This document shows, piece by piece, positions 7,597 through 15,621 of a DNA stretch of 49,898 bases; position 1 is the first letter of the stretch, and every line of letters begins with the position of its first letter. The notes under the pieces are model-generated. The model made no database searches, was not told where the DNA came from, and saw only the letters and a list, made by a program, of their open reading frames with translations. Position numbers and translations under genes: made by a program. Source of the DNA: JBBQVS01 sp038211295 (GTDB lineage: Bacteria; Chloroflexota; Ktedonobacteria; Ktedonobacterales; Ktedonobacteraceae); NCBI GenBank assembly GCA_038211295.1, contig JBBQVS010000021.1:1-49898 (forward strand), read 5' to 3'.

Positions 7597-9081
7597 TCAA
7601 GAACGCACACTCTCGCGGCGTTTCTCCTGTGGAGTGTGTCGCAATAATGGTATCACAGGAGCGATCAGGTCGCGGTGCAGACAACGTAACGCGCTCTGGC
7701 TATCCTTGTCCTCTACAATCAGGGTGATGCCAAGTTCGGACGCGCCCTGTGTGATAACGGGGATGTGTTCACGCGCGAGAGCGGTAATAGCACGCGCTGG
7801 ACTCATCGGGTCAACGGTAAAACCGGAACCAATGCAGGCACACGCGGCAAGGCCCACACGACTTCGTACACGCCAATCACCCGTTTTCATATCGTGCTGA
7901 AGTAGCGCGACAACGGACTCGACGGCCCTCTCTTCGACCATAAACGAAAGATGATGGCCCGACGAAGAGCATATTGCAACGGGAGCCGCACCCGCACGGG
8001 CGGCAAGCTCGAAGACCTGACCAGCGTTTTCGGGCGCACCGAACAGGTCGGTGCTTTCAACGGTGACAAGAGCTAGATTGCGCCGAATAGTGATGGCGGA
8101 AGCACCGCTTTGTCCACTCACAACAGGGCCGACCACCGTTCCCTTGATGTGCGGACGAAAGGTGTTGCGAACACGCACAGGAATGTTACGCACGGCTATA
8201 GGAATAAGTGTGCGTGGATGTAGCACCTTCGCGCCAAACCATGAGAGACGTGCCGCCTCCGCATATGAGAGGTGCGTCAGCAAACGAGCGTTCGAGACGA
8301 GGCGCGGGTCCGCCGTAAGCACACCGTCAACGTCTGTATAGATCATCACTTCCACACAGTCCAGTGCCGCACCTATCACTGTCGCGGAATAGTCGGAGCC
8401 ATTGCGGCCAAGTGTGGTTACAAAGCCCGTGATGGTGCGCCCAAGAAAGCCTGCCGCGATTGGCACAACACCACGCGCCACGATGGGATGCAGTAGCGCG
8501 TGAGCATTGGCGCGGGTCTCTTCTTGCAGAGGGTCGGCACCAACAACGACGCCAAAAGGCTGTGTGCTATCGGCGCGTGGATGACTGGTGATGATAACTT
8601 CCTGTCGCACAGGTTCCGCCGCGACTCCATAGTCGTTTACGGCGGCGGCGACCAGCAGGATTGAGAGCCGTTCACCCCACGAGGCAACGGCGGCAGTACG
8701 AAGAAAGGTTTCTTGTCCCGTCTCGACGGCTTCGCGTAGAATAGCAATATCGTGATGCAGCGAGGTCAACGCCTCTTCAAGCTCGTGATGCAGTTGTGGC
8801 AGGTGCTCAATGTGGCGCACGATTTTTTCGGCGGCCTCGAAGTGCTTCTGCTGCAATACTACGAATTCGTTCTCGCTCTCCTCGTATGCGCCAACACAGA
8901 CGTGACCCGCGATGCGGAGCAGCTGATCGGTAATACCCGACATCGCGGACACCACTACAACTGGAAATGCCTCTTCCGCGTTGTGCAGAGCTTTCGTGAT
9001 AATCTTCGCCACCTGACGAATACGCTCACCACTGCCAACCGATGTTCCCCCAAACTTCAAAACGCTGACTGCTTTATCCAT
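7597..9081 (-). CDS. lysC: Aspartate kinase
   Basis: This 494-aa kinase phosphorylates L-aspartate, the first step of the aspartate family. Its kinase domain (about 5-310) opens with VLKFGGTSVGS and carries TLGRNGSDYSAT and TDVDGVLTADPR. The C-terminal part (about 335-480) has the pattern of two ACT domains, as usual for feedback-regulated aspartokinases; the effector (Lys, Thr or both) cannot be read directly. No homoserine dehydrogenase domain is fused. It follows metY by 103 nt, and that gap contains a hairpin (9088-9135) that includes the AGGAGAGG ribosome site. Operon position suggests an isozyme tuned to methionine supply. Confidence 0.93.
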   Translation of the reverse strand: MDKAVSVLKFGGTSVGSGERIRQVAKIITKALHNAEEAFPVVVVSAMSGITDQLLRIAGHVCVGAYEESENEFVVLQQKHFEAAEKIVRHIEHLPQLHHELEEALTSLHHDIAILREAVETGQETFLRTAAVASWGERLSILLVAAAVNDYGVAAEPVRQEVIITSHPRADSTQPFGVVVGADPLQEETRANAHALLHPIVARGVVPIAAGFLGRTITGFVTTLGRNGSDYSATVIGAALDCVEVMIYTDVDGVLTADPRLVSNARLLTHLSYAEAARLSWFGAKVLHPRTLIPIAVRNIPVRVRNTFRPHIKGTVVGPVVSGQSGASAITIRRNLALVTVESTDLFGAPENAGQVFELAARAGAAPVAICSSSGHHLSFMVEERAVESVVALLQHDMKTGDWRVRSRVGLAACACIGSGFTVDPMSPARAITALAREHIPVITQGASELGITLIVEDKDSQSALRCLHRDLIAPVIPLLRHTPQEKRRESVRS

Positions 9082-9087
9082 ATGCGT

Positions 9088-9135
9088 CGTCGCATTCCTC
9101 TCCTACACCTCGCGGCGTGGGAAAGGAATGCGACG
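9088..9135 (-). promoter_or_regulatory. Hairpin in the metY-lysC gap covering the lysC RBS region
   Basis: CGTCGCATTCCT (9088-9099) and AGGAATGCGACG (9124-9135) form perfect 12-bp arms. In the minus-strand mRNA the 3' arm starts within AGGAGAGGAATG, about 15 nt before the lysC start. It could limit lysC translation relative to metY, or be an RNA-processing site. The function is inferred. Confidence 0.45.
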
Positions 9136-9184
9136 CTCCTTTCTGGTAACTATACCCGTCAGTTCCGATGCGGCACGGTTGGCG

Positions 9185-10513
9185 TTACGCGTTCGCGGGT
9201 TCGCTCGCGCTCGCTACTGCGGCCTTCAATGCTTGATCGAGGTCGTCGATCAGGTCTTCAACTGTTTCCAGACCAACGGAGAGGCGCACGAAGTCAGATG
9301 TCACGCCTGTTGCGAACTGCTCGTCCGCCGTCAACTGCGAGTGCGTTGTGCTGGCGGGATGAATAATCAATGACTTGGCATCGCCAACATTCGCAAGGTG
9401 CGAAAAGAGTTCAATATGGCGAATAAGCTGCTTGCCTGCTTCCAGACCACCCTTGATGCCAAAGCCCAGAATTGCGCCGAAATGTCCGTGCGTAAAGTAT
9501 TTCGTGGCAATCTCATGCTGCGGATGGCTCTTGAGGCCCGGATACTGTACCCACGCTACCGATGGGTGTCCTTCGAGGAATTCCGCGACCTTCTGCGCGT
9601 TCTGGCTGTGCCGCTCCATACGCAGGGGAAGCGTCTCTAGACCTTGCAGGAAGAGCCACGAGTTGAACGGTGTGATGGCTGCGCCGAGATCGCGCAGCAC
9701 CTGCACGCGTGCTTTGATGATATACGCGATAGGGCCAACGGCATCGACATAGCGCAGGCCATGATAGGAAGGGTCTGGCTCTGTAAGCGTCTTGAAGCGA
9801 CCACTTGCCGCCCAATCGAACTTGCCGCCATCGACGATCACGCCACCAATTGAGGTTCCGTGCCCACCAATGAACTTGGTTGCCGAGTGTACCACGATAT
9901 CCGCACCGTGCTTCAATGGCTGCACAAGATAGGGCGAGGCCAACGTATTGTCAATGATAAGCGGTAGTCCATACTCGTGGGCGACATCCGCGACGGCCTG
10001 AATGTCGAGCGTGTCCAGACGGGGATTGCCCAGCGTCTCCGCGTATACAGCACGTGTCTTCTCGTTGACGAGCGCACGGATATTTTCAGGGTTGCGGCTA
10101 TCCACAAAGTGAACCTTGATACCGAGTTTCGGGAAGGTGTAGTGGAAGAGATTGTACGTGCCACCATAGAGGCTCGCCGATGAAATGATCTCATCGCCCG
10201 CCTCGGCAATGTTCAGAATAGCCATTGTTTCCGCAGCCTGACCAGAGGCTGCCGCCAGCGCACCAACGCCGCCTTCAAGCGCGGCAATGCGACGCTCGAA
10301 TGCGTCCTGTGTGGGGTTCATGATACGGGTATAGATGTTGCCGAACTGCTTTAAGGCAAAGAGGTTTGCTGCATGTTCCGGGCTATCGAAAACATACGAG
10401 GTTGTCTGGTAAATTGGAACGGCACGCGCTCCCGTCGCGCTGTCCGCCGTTTCTTGACCGGCATGTAACGAGAGCGTTTCAAAACCGTAGCTGCGATTGC
10501 TGTTAAGAGCCAT
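9185..10513 (-). CDS. metY: O-acetylhomoserine sulfhydrylase (PLP enzyme)
   Basis: A 442-aa Cys/Met-metabolism PLP enzyme. It would combine O-acetyl-L-homoserine with sulfide to give homocysteine. The PLP lysine is K213 in HSATKFIGGHG. YTRIMNPTQDAFERRIAALE (61-80) and SSASLYGGTYNLF are characteristic of the O-acetylhomoserine aminocarboxypropyltransferase subgroup, and the length (about 430) separates it from the shorter cystathionine synthases. An AAGGAG site lies 11 nt before ATG 10513. Only 21 nt separate it from metX, which makes its acyl-homoserine substrate, so the pair forms a direct-sulfhydrylation route. Confidence 0.93.
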   Translation of the reverse strand: MALNSNRSYGFETLSLHAGQETADSATGARAVPIYQTTSYVFDSPEHAANLFALKQFGNIYTRIMNPTQDAFERRIAALEGGVGALAAASGQAAETMAILNIAEAGDEIISSASLYGGTYNLFHYTFPKLGIKVHFVDSRNPENIRALVNEKTRAVYAETLGNPRLDTLDIQAVADVAHEYGLPLIIDNTLASPYLVQPLKHGADIVVHSATKFIGGHGTSIGGVIVDGGKFDWAASGRFKTLTEPDPSYHGLRYVDAVGPIAYIIKARVQVLRDLGAAITPFNSWLFLQGLETLPLRMERHSQNAQKVAEFLEGHPSVAWVQYPGLKSHPQHEIATKYFTHGHFGAILGFGIKGGLEAGKQLIRHIELFSHLANVGDAKSLIIHPASTTHSQLTADEQFATGVTSDFVRLSVGLETVEDLIDDLDQALKAAVASASEPANA

Positions 10514-10534
10514 GAGTATGTTTCTCCTTGTTAC

Positions 10535-11704
10535 TTAGAAAATCCTTGACAATGCGTCTGCCATCTGGCCCCATTCCTTCAGAAAGGCGTCGTGACCATG
10601 TGGCGAGTCCAGTTCGACATACGTTGAGTTCCCGCCAAGTGTTTGAAACTTCTCAGCGAGCCAGCGAGCGTTTGCCGCCGGAAATAAGAGGTCTGAACGA
10701 ATGCCCACGAAGAGAGCCTGTGCTTGAATGCGACTCAACGCGGACGCTAGCGAGGAATAGCCTTCACTTACATCATACAAATCCATTGCGCGACTGATGT
10801 AGAGATAACTGTTGGCATCGAAGCGACGCGCTAGCGAGTTCCCCTGATGATACAGGTAGCCCTCGACATCGAAGCGTCCCCCAATGTCTGCAGCGTGACT
10901 GGGCGATGCAATGTCGAGTCGCCGCGCGGGTTGACGCGCGAAACGTAGCTCCATCGACTCCTCACTTTGATAGGTAATCATCGCGAGCATACGCGCGATT
11001 GCCAGACCCGTTGTAGGGCCTTCTCCCGTCGCGTACTCACCCCCCTGCCATTGTGGGTCTGCCATAATCGCCTGTCGTTCGACTTCGCTGAACGCGATGG
11101 CCTGCGCGGTAAGAGCTGGTGTCGCCGCGATTACCGCCACCTTGCGTACAAGTTCGGGATAGCGCACTGCCCACTCTAATGCCTGTAACCCACCAATCGA
11201 GCCGCCCGCAACCAACGCGAGCTGCCGCACATCTAGATGTTCAAGCAGTCGCCGTTGCGCGTTCACCATATCCCTAATCGTAATAACGGGGAAGCGCATT
11301 CCATAGGGTTTCCCCGTTTGTGGGTCAAGCGACGAAGGGCCAGTGCTGCCATAGCAACTGCCGAGAATATTCGAGCAGATCACAAAGTAGCGTGAGGTAT
11401 CAAAGGGCTTATCAGGCCCGATCAAAGGATTCCACCACGCCACTTTAGGATCGTCCGGTTGCGCGACATCGTGTGCGTGCGCGTTTCCCGTGAGCGCGTG
11501 CGTAACCAGAATTGCATTGGTTCCCTCGGCGTTGAGAGTTCCCCACGTCTCGTAGGCAAGCGTCACGGGGGCAAGTTGTCCACCATGTTGAAGTGACAGA
11601 GACTCGAAGGTATACGAAGAGACGCTATGAGCCTCGTGAACAGACAGAGCAGGAGTCGGGCGCGTGCTACTGACGTGGACACGACTGCTATTGTGTACTG
11701 TCAT
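10535..11704 (-). CDS. metX: Homoserine O-acetyltransferase
   Basis: A 389-aa alpha/beta-hydrolase-fold acyltransferase that activates homoserine with acetyl-CoA. The catalytic triad is visible: nucleophile S169 in AGGSIGGLQALEW, D338 in GIRSDLLFP and H371 in SPHGHDAF. The GCYGSTGPSS-like segment at 115-124 is typical of MetX. Acetyl rather than succinyl use is inferred from the family and from the metY neighbour. The RBS AAAGGAG precedes ATG 11704. It is the first gene of the operon, directly downstream of the tandem SAM-I/T-box leader. Confidence 0.93.
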   Translation of the reverse strand: MTVHNSSRVHVSSTRPTPALSVHEAHSVSSYTFESLSLQHGGQLAPVTLAYETWGTLNAEGTNAILVTHALTGNAHAHDVAQPDDPKVAWWNPLIGPDKPFDTSRYFVICSNILGSCYGSTGPSSLDPQTGKPYGMRFPVITIRDMVNAQRRLLEHLDVRQLALVAGGSIGGLQALEWAVRYPELVRKVAVIAATPALTAQAIAFSEVERQAIMADPQWQGGEYATGEGPTTGLAIARMLAMITYQSEESMELRFARQPARRLDIASPSHAADIGGRFDVEGYLYHQGNSLARRFDANSYLYISRAMDLYDVSEGYSSLASALSRIQAQALFVGIRSDLLFPAANARWLAEKFQTLGGNSTYVELDSPHGHDAFLKEWGQMADALSRIF

Positions 11705-11737
11705 ACTATACTCCTTTCTAGCTGCAAAAAAGGTACA

Positions 11738-12035
11738 ATAAAACCCTCACCCTAGCAGGGGCGAGGGGTAAACGTCTTCGCGGTACCACCCTGTTTTTGT
11801 CAACGCCTCACGGCATCAACCTTTGCGGGTACGCCATGTATGGAAACCGTAGCGTACACCTGGCCATAACGTGGCTACACGGCATGGTCTACTTGCCCAT
11901 AAGGGGTTCAACCTGCAACTCGGAGGTCATATTCAACGCTGGTGTGGGGCCGATATCTCATCGTCATCGGCTCTCTGTACCCATCCGTTTCGTTTACTCG
12001 TCCTCGTCACTGTTCTTTCTGCTCGAATTGTAATG
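11738..12035 (-). promoter_or_regulatory. T-box riboswitch with Met (AUG) specifier
   Basis: On the minus strand the canonical T-box sequence AGGGTGGTACCGCG lies at 11792-11779. Stem I shows the S-turn AGTA (11997-11994), an AGAGAG segment, and GAATATGACCTCCGAG, in which the specifier codon ATG is at 11930-11928. After the T-box comes a terminator hairpin (11769-11743) with TTTTATT. T-boxes bind uncharged tRNA matching the specifier and then form an antiterminator. Here that is tRNA-Met, which agrees with the downstream metX. Helix boundaries, in particular the 5' edge, are approximate. Confidence 0.92.
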
Positions 12036-12098
12036 TGCGGCTGACAAACTAGAGGCTTTTCTCAATGCAGTATCGTGTGAAGAGGGTGTAAAGCCTAC

Positions 12099-12252
12099 AA
12101 AAAAACCCCTATGATTAGGGGTGGCTACATTGCTCATTCCCCTCATCTTGCGGAACAGTATGTTCCACCGGAATTTGCACCCTGTACGCTTCGTTGCATA
12201 CGGGTTGCAGGGTTTCATCGGGCCGTTACCCTCCACCTCTCTTGATGAGAGC
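12099..12252 (-). promoter_or_regulatory. SAM-I (S-box) riboswitch with intrinsic terminator
   Basis: The minus strand reads CTCTCATCAAGAGAGGTGGA, then GGGTAACGGCCCGATGAAAC, then CCTGCAACC, which is the highly conserved SAM-I core. GGTGCAAATTCC follows after P3, and P1 closes with GATGAGGG. Directly downstream, ACCCCT (12105-12110) and AGGGGT (12117-12122) form a terminator with seven U residues (12099-12105). ATGAGGGG of the P1 3' strand can pair with the CCCCTAATCAT part of the terminator, giving an antiterminator. SAM binding should stop transcription before the T-box and metX. Confidence 0.95.
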
Positions 12253-12306
12253 AGTTACTACTGCAAATATTCTGTTGTAAAATAGCCCTCGCATATGTAC
12301 TTTCAA

Positions 12307-12336
12307 AGTATACCTAACGAAGGAAATAAAAGTCAA
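12307..12336 (-). promoter_or_regulatory. Promoter of the met operon
   Basis: Minus-strand TTGACT (12336-12331), 18-nt spacer, TATACT (12312-12307). Transcription from about 12300 gives a leader of about 595 nt that contains both riboswitches before metX. Confidence 0.7.
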
Positions 12337-12481
12337 GGGCATTCGGGGGCAATTTTATGGTCAAAGTGTCCATAGCGGGCAAACACATAGGACGACCTTT
12401 CTCTTGCCGCGTTGGCACTCGCTGTCAACAGACCCGTGGTGCGGTTCGTGTTAGAACAGAACAAAGAAAAGGAACACGGCG

Positions 12482-12925
12482 ATGCAAACATTTCTTCCCT
12501 ATTCATCATTCTATGATACCGCGCGGGTACTTGACGATAAACGACTGGGCAAGCAACGGGTGGAAGCCCTACAAATATTGCTCGTTATCGGGCGCGGTGC
12601 TTCTACTGGCGGGTGGGTCAATCATCCTGCGGTCAATATGTGGCGCGGGTACGAAGATGCTTTGAAGGTCTATACCAATTGTATGATTGGCGAATGGCGA
12701 CGCAGAGGCTACCAGAACACGATGCACTACTACGACATACACGGTGTGCTTACGCTTCCCTGGTGGCTTGGTGATGCGCGCATTCATGACTCGCACAAAT
12801 CCAATCTTTTGCGTAAATATCCCGAATATTATGGGCAACTTGAGTGGCATGTTCCCTCAAACATACCATATTACTGGCCCGTTGAGGGGCGGCCTCATCC
12901 CAAAGCTGTAGCCGCAAAATGGTGA
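12482..12925 (+). CDS. Pyrimidine-dimer-glycosylase-like (MSMEG_6728 family) protein
   Basis: A 147-aa protein whose N-terminus MQTFLPYSSFYDTARVLDD and following KRLGKQRVEALQIL are characteristic of the MSMEG_6728 family, related to the pyrimidine dimer DNA glycosylase (T4 endonuclease V-like) Pfam group. A later block reads HPAVNMWRGYEDAL. T4 endonuclease V removes UV dimers; members of this bacterial group have mostly not been tested, so DNA-repair function is an inference. An AAAGGAA site precedes the ATG at 12482. The longer frame starting at 12357 is out of phase with these motifs and was not used. Confidence 0.75.
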   Translation: MQTFLPYSSFYDTARVLDDKRLGKQRVEALQILLVIGRGASTGGWVNHPAVNMWRGYEDALKVYTNCMIGEWRRRGYQNTMHYYDIHGVLTLPWWLGDARIHDSHKSNLLRKYPEYYGQLEWHVPSNIPYYWPVEGRPHPKAVAAKW

Positions 12926-12978
12926 AGCATATGGTGCGTTCTCCGTGGTGCTGGCAACATTCTGGGAAGCAGAAACTC

Positions 12979-13008
12979 TTGCGGTCTTCCTGCGCCTCGA
13001 CTATAATA
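12979..13008 (+). promoter_or_regulatory. Promoter of hisS
   Basis: TTGCGG (12979-12984), 18-nt spacer, consensus TATAAT (13003-13008). The ATG is 38 nt downstream. Confidence 0.65.
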
Positions 13009-13045
13009 GTTCCACACGCAAATATGTTGGAGGAGAGTACACACC

Positions 13046-14341
13046 ATGGCGGAATCAGTTCACGCCTTGCAAGGCTTTAGAGATATATTACCGGACGAGC
13101 AACCATACTGGCGGTTTATCGAGGACACAGCGACCTCTGTCGCGCAACTCTATGGCTATCGGTGCATCGAGACACCCTTGCTGGAAGAAACCGCCGTTTT
13201 TCGCAAGACAGTGGGCGAGGGAACCGATATCGTTGATAGAGAAATGTACGCCTTCGACGATAAAGCCGATAAAGACGGCAATAGCCTCAACATCACAATA
13301 CGACCAGAGGGAACGGCGGGCGTGGTGCGGGCGTATCTGGAACATGGCATGTTCAGACTGCAACTACCCGTAAAACTTTATTATACAAACGCACCCATGT
13401 TTCGCCACGAGAAGCCACAGGCAGGCCGTTACCGCGAACACCACCAGTTCGGATGCGAGGCACTAGGCGAGAGCGACGCGGTAGTTGATGCCGAGATGAT
13501 TGGATTGCTTCACCAGATATATACACAGCTTGGCCTGACGCATATTCGCGTCAATATCAATAGTATTGGCGACACTATTTGTCGCCCAGAGTATATCAAA
13601 AAACTCAAGGCATACTATGAACCCCTGCTGACAAGTTGCTGTGATGATTGCAAGGTGCGTTTTCACAAGAATCCTCTACGCCTGCTTGATTGCAAGGAGC
13701 CACAGGATCAGCCAAAGATAGCTAATGCACCCAAGATCGCCGATAATCTGGATGCGGCATGTCAGGAACACTTTGAGGCGGTCAAACGCTATCTTGACTT
13801 CTACGGCGTTCCCTATACGGTCAACCCGTTGCTTGTGCGTGGTCTGGACTACTACACGCGCACCGTTTTTGAGTTCACCAACGAGAACAACAAGACTGCC
13901 CTCAACGGTGGTGGACGCTATGACGGTCTCGCCGAAATTCTCGGAGGTGAACAGACGCCAGGTATTGGTTTTGGCATGGGAATGGAACGTACCATTCTCG
14001 AACTCAAGCGTCAGAACGTTGTTCCGCCCGCCGAACCTGCGACGCAAGTATTCGTGGCGTATCTCGCCAAGACGCCCGAACTCAAGGACACAACCGTGCA
14101 ACTTGTCGCAGAACTGCGGCACGCGGGTATCAAGACCGAAATGGGCTATGGTGATCGCAGCTTCAAGGCGCAGATGAAACGCGCCAATTCCTCGAACGCG
14201 GAATACGCCATTATCATTGGCGAGAACGAGCTTGCGAATGGCTTTGTGACCATTCGGCGGTCAGGAACAGAATCGGCAGAGGTTAAACGCGGCGAGGTCA
14301 TCGCGTACCTCAACGGTGAAGAGGGCGAAGACCAGAAGTAA
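13046..14341 (+). CDS. hisS: Histidyl-tRNA synthetase
   Basis: A 431-aa class II aminoacyl-tRNA synthetase that charges tRNA-His. It opens with LQGFRDILPDE (motif 1 region). Motif 2 is FRHEKPQAGRYREHHQFG, the histidine signatures are LVRGLDYYTRTVFEF and GGGRYDGL, and motif 3 is GIGFGMGMERT. The C-terminal anticodon-binding domain spans about 330-425. GGAGGAG lies before the ATG at 13046. The gene stands alone between its own promoter and the bidirectional hairpin at 14347-14376, and no T-box is present in the short leader. Confidence 0.95.
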   Translation: MAESVHALQGFRDILPDEQPYWRFIEDTATSVAQLYGYRCIETPLLEETAVFRKTVGEGTDIVDREMYAFDDKADKDGNSLNITIRPEGTAGVVRAYLEHGMFRLQLPVKLYYTNAPMFRHEKPQAGRYREHHQFGCEALGESDAVVDAEMIGLLHQIYTQLGLTHIRVNINSIGDTICRPEYIKKLKAYYEPLLTSCCDDCKVRFHKNPLRLLDCKEPQDQPKIANAPKIADNLDAACQEHFEAVKRYLDFYGVPYTVNPLLVRGLDYYTRTVFEFTNENNKTALNGGGRYDGLAEILGGEQTPGIGFGMGMERTILELKRQNVVPPAEPATQVFVAYLAKTPELKDTTVQLVAELRHAGIKTEMGYGDRSFKAQMKRANSSNAEYAIIIGENELANGFVTIRRSGTESAEVKRGEVIAYLNGEEGEDQK

Positions 14342-14346
14342 TGTGT

Positions 14347-14376
14347 TGCGCGGACGTGAAACTTCACGTCCACGCA
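14347..14376. terminator. Bidirectional hairpin after hisS
   Basis: TGCGCGGACGTGAA pairs with TTCACGTCCACGCA around a 2-nt loop, with one mismatch near the base. It sits between convergent hisS and the antiporter gene. No U-tract is present. Confidence 0.6.
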
Positions 14377-14385
14377 CTCTGGGCA

Positions 14386-15480
14386 TCACCCCCACCAGAA
14401 CGAGACCGCAATAATACAATACAGTCCTATCAGCGCAAGCCCTTCAAGCCATGTTGACTCACCATCATAGATAATGACGGAGGTTAGCAGCGCGGTCAAG
14501 CCTAGAGCCGCGACAAGCAGTGGCGGCAACACAAGCGTCAGGTGTGCGCCCCCGATAATAAAGCTCAGGAGTACCAACACCGGAATGAGTCCAAGGGCGA
14601 TCTGGAGCGAGCTATTGAGTATTACACTGATAGCATAGTCCTGCTGGTTGCGAGCCGCGAGTTGAACGCCGACCACGTTTTCTACCGCGTTCCCCGCCAA
14701 CGCCACAATCACCAGACCAGTAAACGCCTGTGATATATGCAGTGTGGTAATCGCGGGTGTTAATGCTGTGACGAACCAATCGGAGACAAACGCGGCACCG
14801 ACGCCCGCGCCTACTAGCACAATACTAGTGAGCAGTAGCGACCATGCACGTTCGGCCTCGGCGGCATCCTTCTGAAGCGTGGGACCACCACTTTTGAGCG
14901 AAACAGGGATGCTCACGACAAAGATGAGGAGTAGGATAAGGGCGGCAGCAATGCTCAACCCTTCCTCATGGCCTGCTGCCGGCGTATGTAATCCGTGTAC
15001 AAGTGTTGGCACTGCAAGGGCGGAGACCGCGAGCAACGTCAATGTTACAATCAGTTTGGGTGCGTCCGTCGCGAAGCGCTGTGTGCCGTGCCGCACACCT
15101 CCCACAAAAAAGGCGATGCCAAGCACAAACAGGCTATTGCCCAGAATTGAGCCAATGAGGGCCGCCTGCACAACCGCAACGAGACCAGCACGCAAGGCGA
15201 AAATAGCGACAAACAGCTCCGGCAAGTTGCCCAACGCGGACTGTAACACGCCTGTCGCGCCTGAGCCGAGACGTGAGCCAAGTTGCTCGGTTGCCAATCC
15301 CACCAGTTCCGCGAGCAATGCAAGCGCGACACCCGACACAGCAAAAGTTAAGACGGCGTTAGCGTGCAGTGCGCTGAGGACACCAGCAAAAATGCTCGCG
15401 AGCAGCGAACCGCCAATAAAAACCCACTCTTTGCGGGTGAGATTGAGTAGACGTTTCTTTTTTGTCTCTATAATAGCCAC
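14386..15480 (-). CDS. CaCA-family cation antiporter (Ca2+/H+ type)
   Basis: An integral membrane protein of 364 aa with about ten hydrophobic segments in two related halves. Each half has a Ca2+/cation antiporter repeat: GNLPELFVAIFALRAG with GSILGNSLFVLG in the first, and AGNAVENVVGVQLA with ILNSSLQIALG in the second. The acidic residues in GNLPE and GNAVE are the expected ion ligands. It probably exchanges Ca2+ for H+ across the plasma membrane. I chose GTG 15480 because AAGGGGGAA lies 8 nt upstream; the longer frame from 15555 would place its first codons inside the big palindrome at 15523-15597. Confidence 0.85.
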   Translation of the reverse strand: MAIIETKKKRLLNLTRKEWVFIGGSLLASIFAGVLSALHANAVLTFAVSGVALALLAELVGLATEQLGSRLGSGATGVLQSALGNLPELFVAIFALRAGLVAVVQAALIGSILGNSLFVLGIAFFVGGVRHGTQRFATDAPKLIVTLTLLAVSALAVPTLVHGLHTPAAGHEEGLSIAAALILLLIFVVSIPVSLKSGGPTLQKDAAEAERAWSLLLTSIVLVGAGVGAAFVSDWFVTALTPAITTLHISQAFTGLVIVALAGNAVENVVGVQLAARNQQDYAISVILNSSLQIALGLIPVLVLLSFIIGGAHLTLVLPPLLVAALGLTALLTSVIIYDGESTWLEGLALIGLYCIIAVSFWWG

Positions 15481-15522
15481 AAACGACTTCCCCCTTGATA
15501 ATTTCGTTCTATATAAAATTTG

Positions 15523-15597
15523 CGCCACCATCTGTAGGCGTTTCCCAATTTTCAATAGTATACGATGAAAGTTGGAAAACGCCTATAGATGGTGGCG
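15523..15597. repeat. 32-bp near-perfect inverted repeat between the MMPL and antiporter genes
   Basis: Arms 15523-15554 and 15566-15597 pair along all 32 positions apart from two G-U pairs and one mismatch, with an 11-nt centre. The outer part reads CGCCACCATCT and AGATGGTGGCG. It is just downstream of the MMPL stop and upstream of the antiporter RBS, so it probably ends MMPL transcription. It has no U-tract and could instead be a remnant of a small palindromic mobile element. Confidence 0.7.
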
Positions 15598-15621
15598 AGT
15601 ACCTGTAGAATGAAACGAGAA

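Noticed and set aside
8752..9366. 204-aa plus-strand reading frame
   Set aside because: Antisense to aspartokinase and the metY end; no recognisable domain.
12357..12665. Longer plus-strand frame before the glycosylase-like gene
   Set aside because: Different frame from the conserved MQTFLPY start; lacks homology-like motifs and overlaps the real gene.
12926..13045. T-box upstream of hisS
   Set aside because: The leader is under 40 nt from a good promoter and contains no T-box sequence.
14879..15568. 229-aa plus-strand reading frame
   Set aside because: Fully antisense to the CaCA antiporter; no RBS or family pattern. It arises from codon bias of the real gene.
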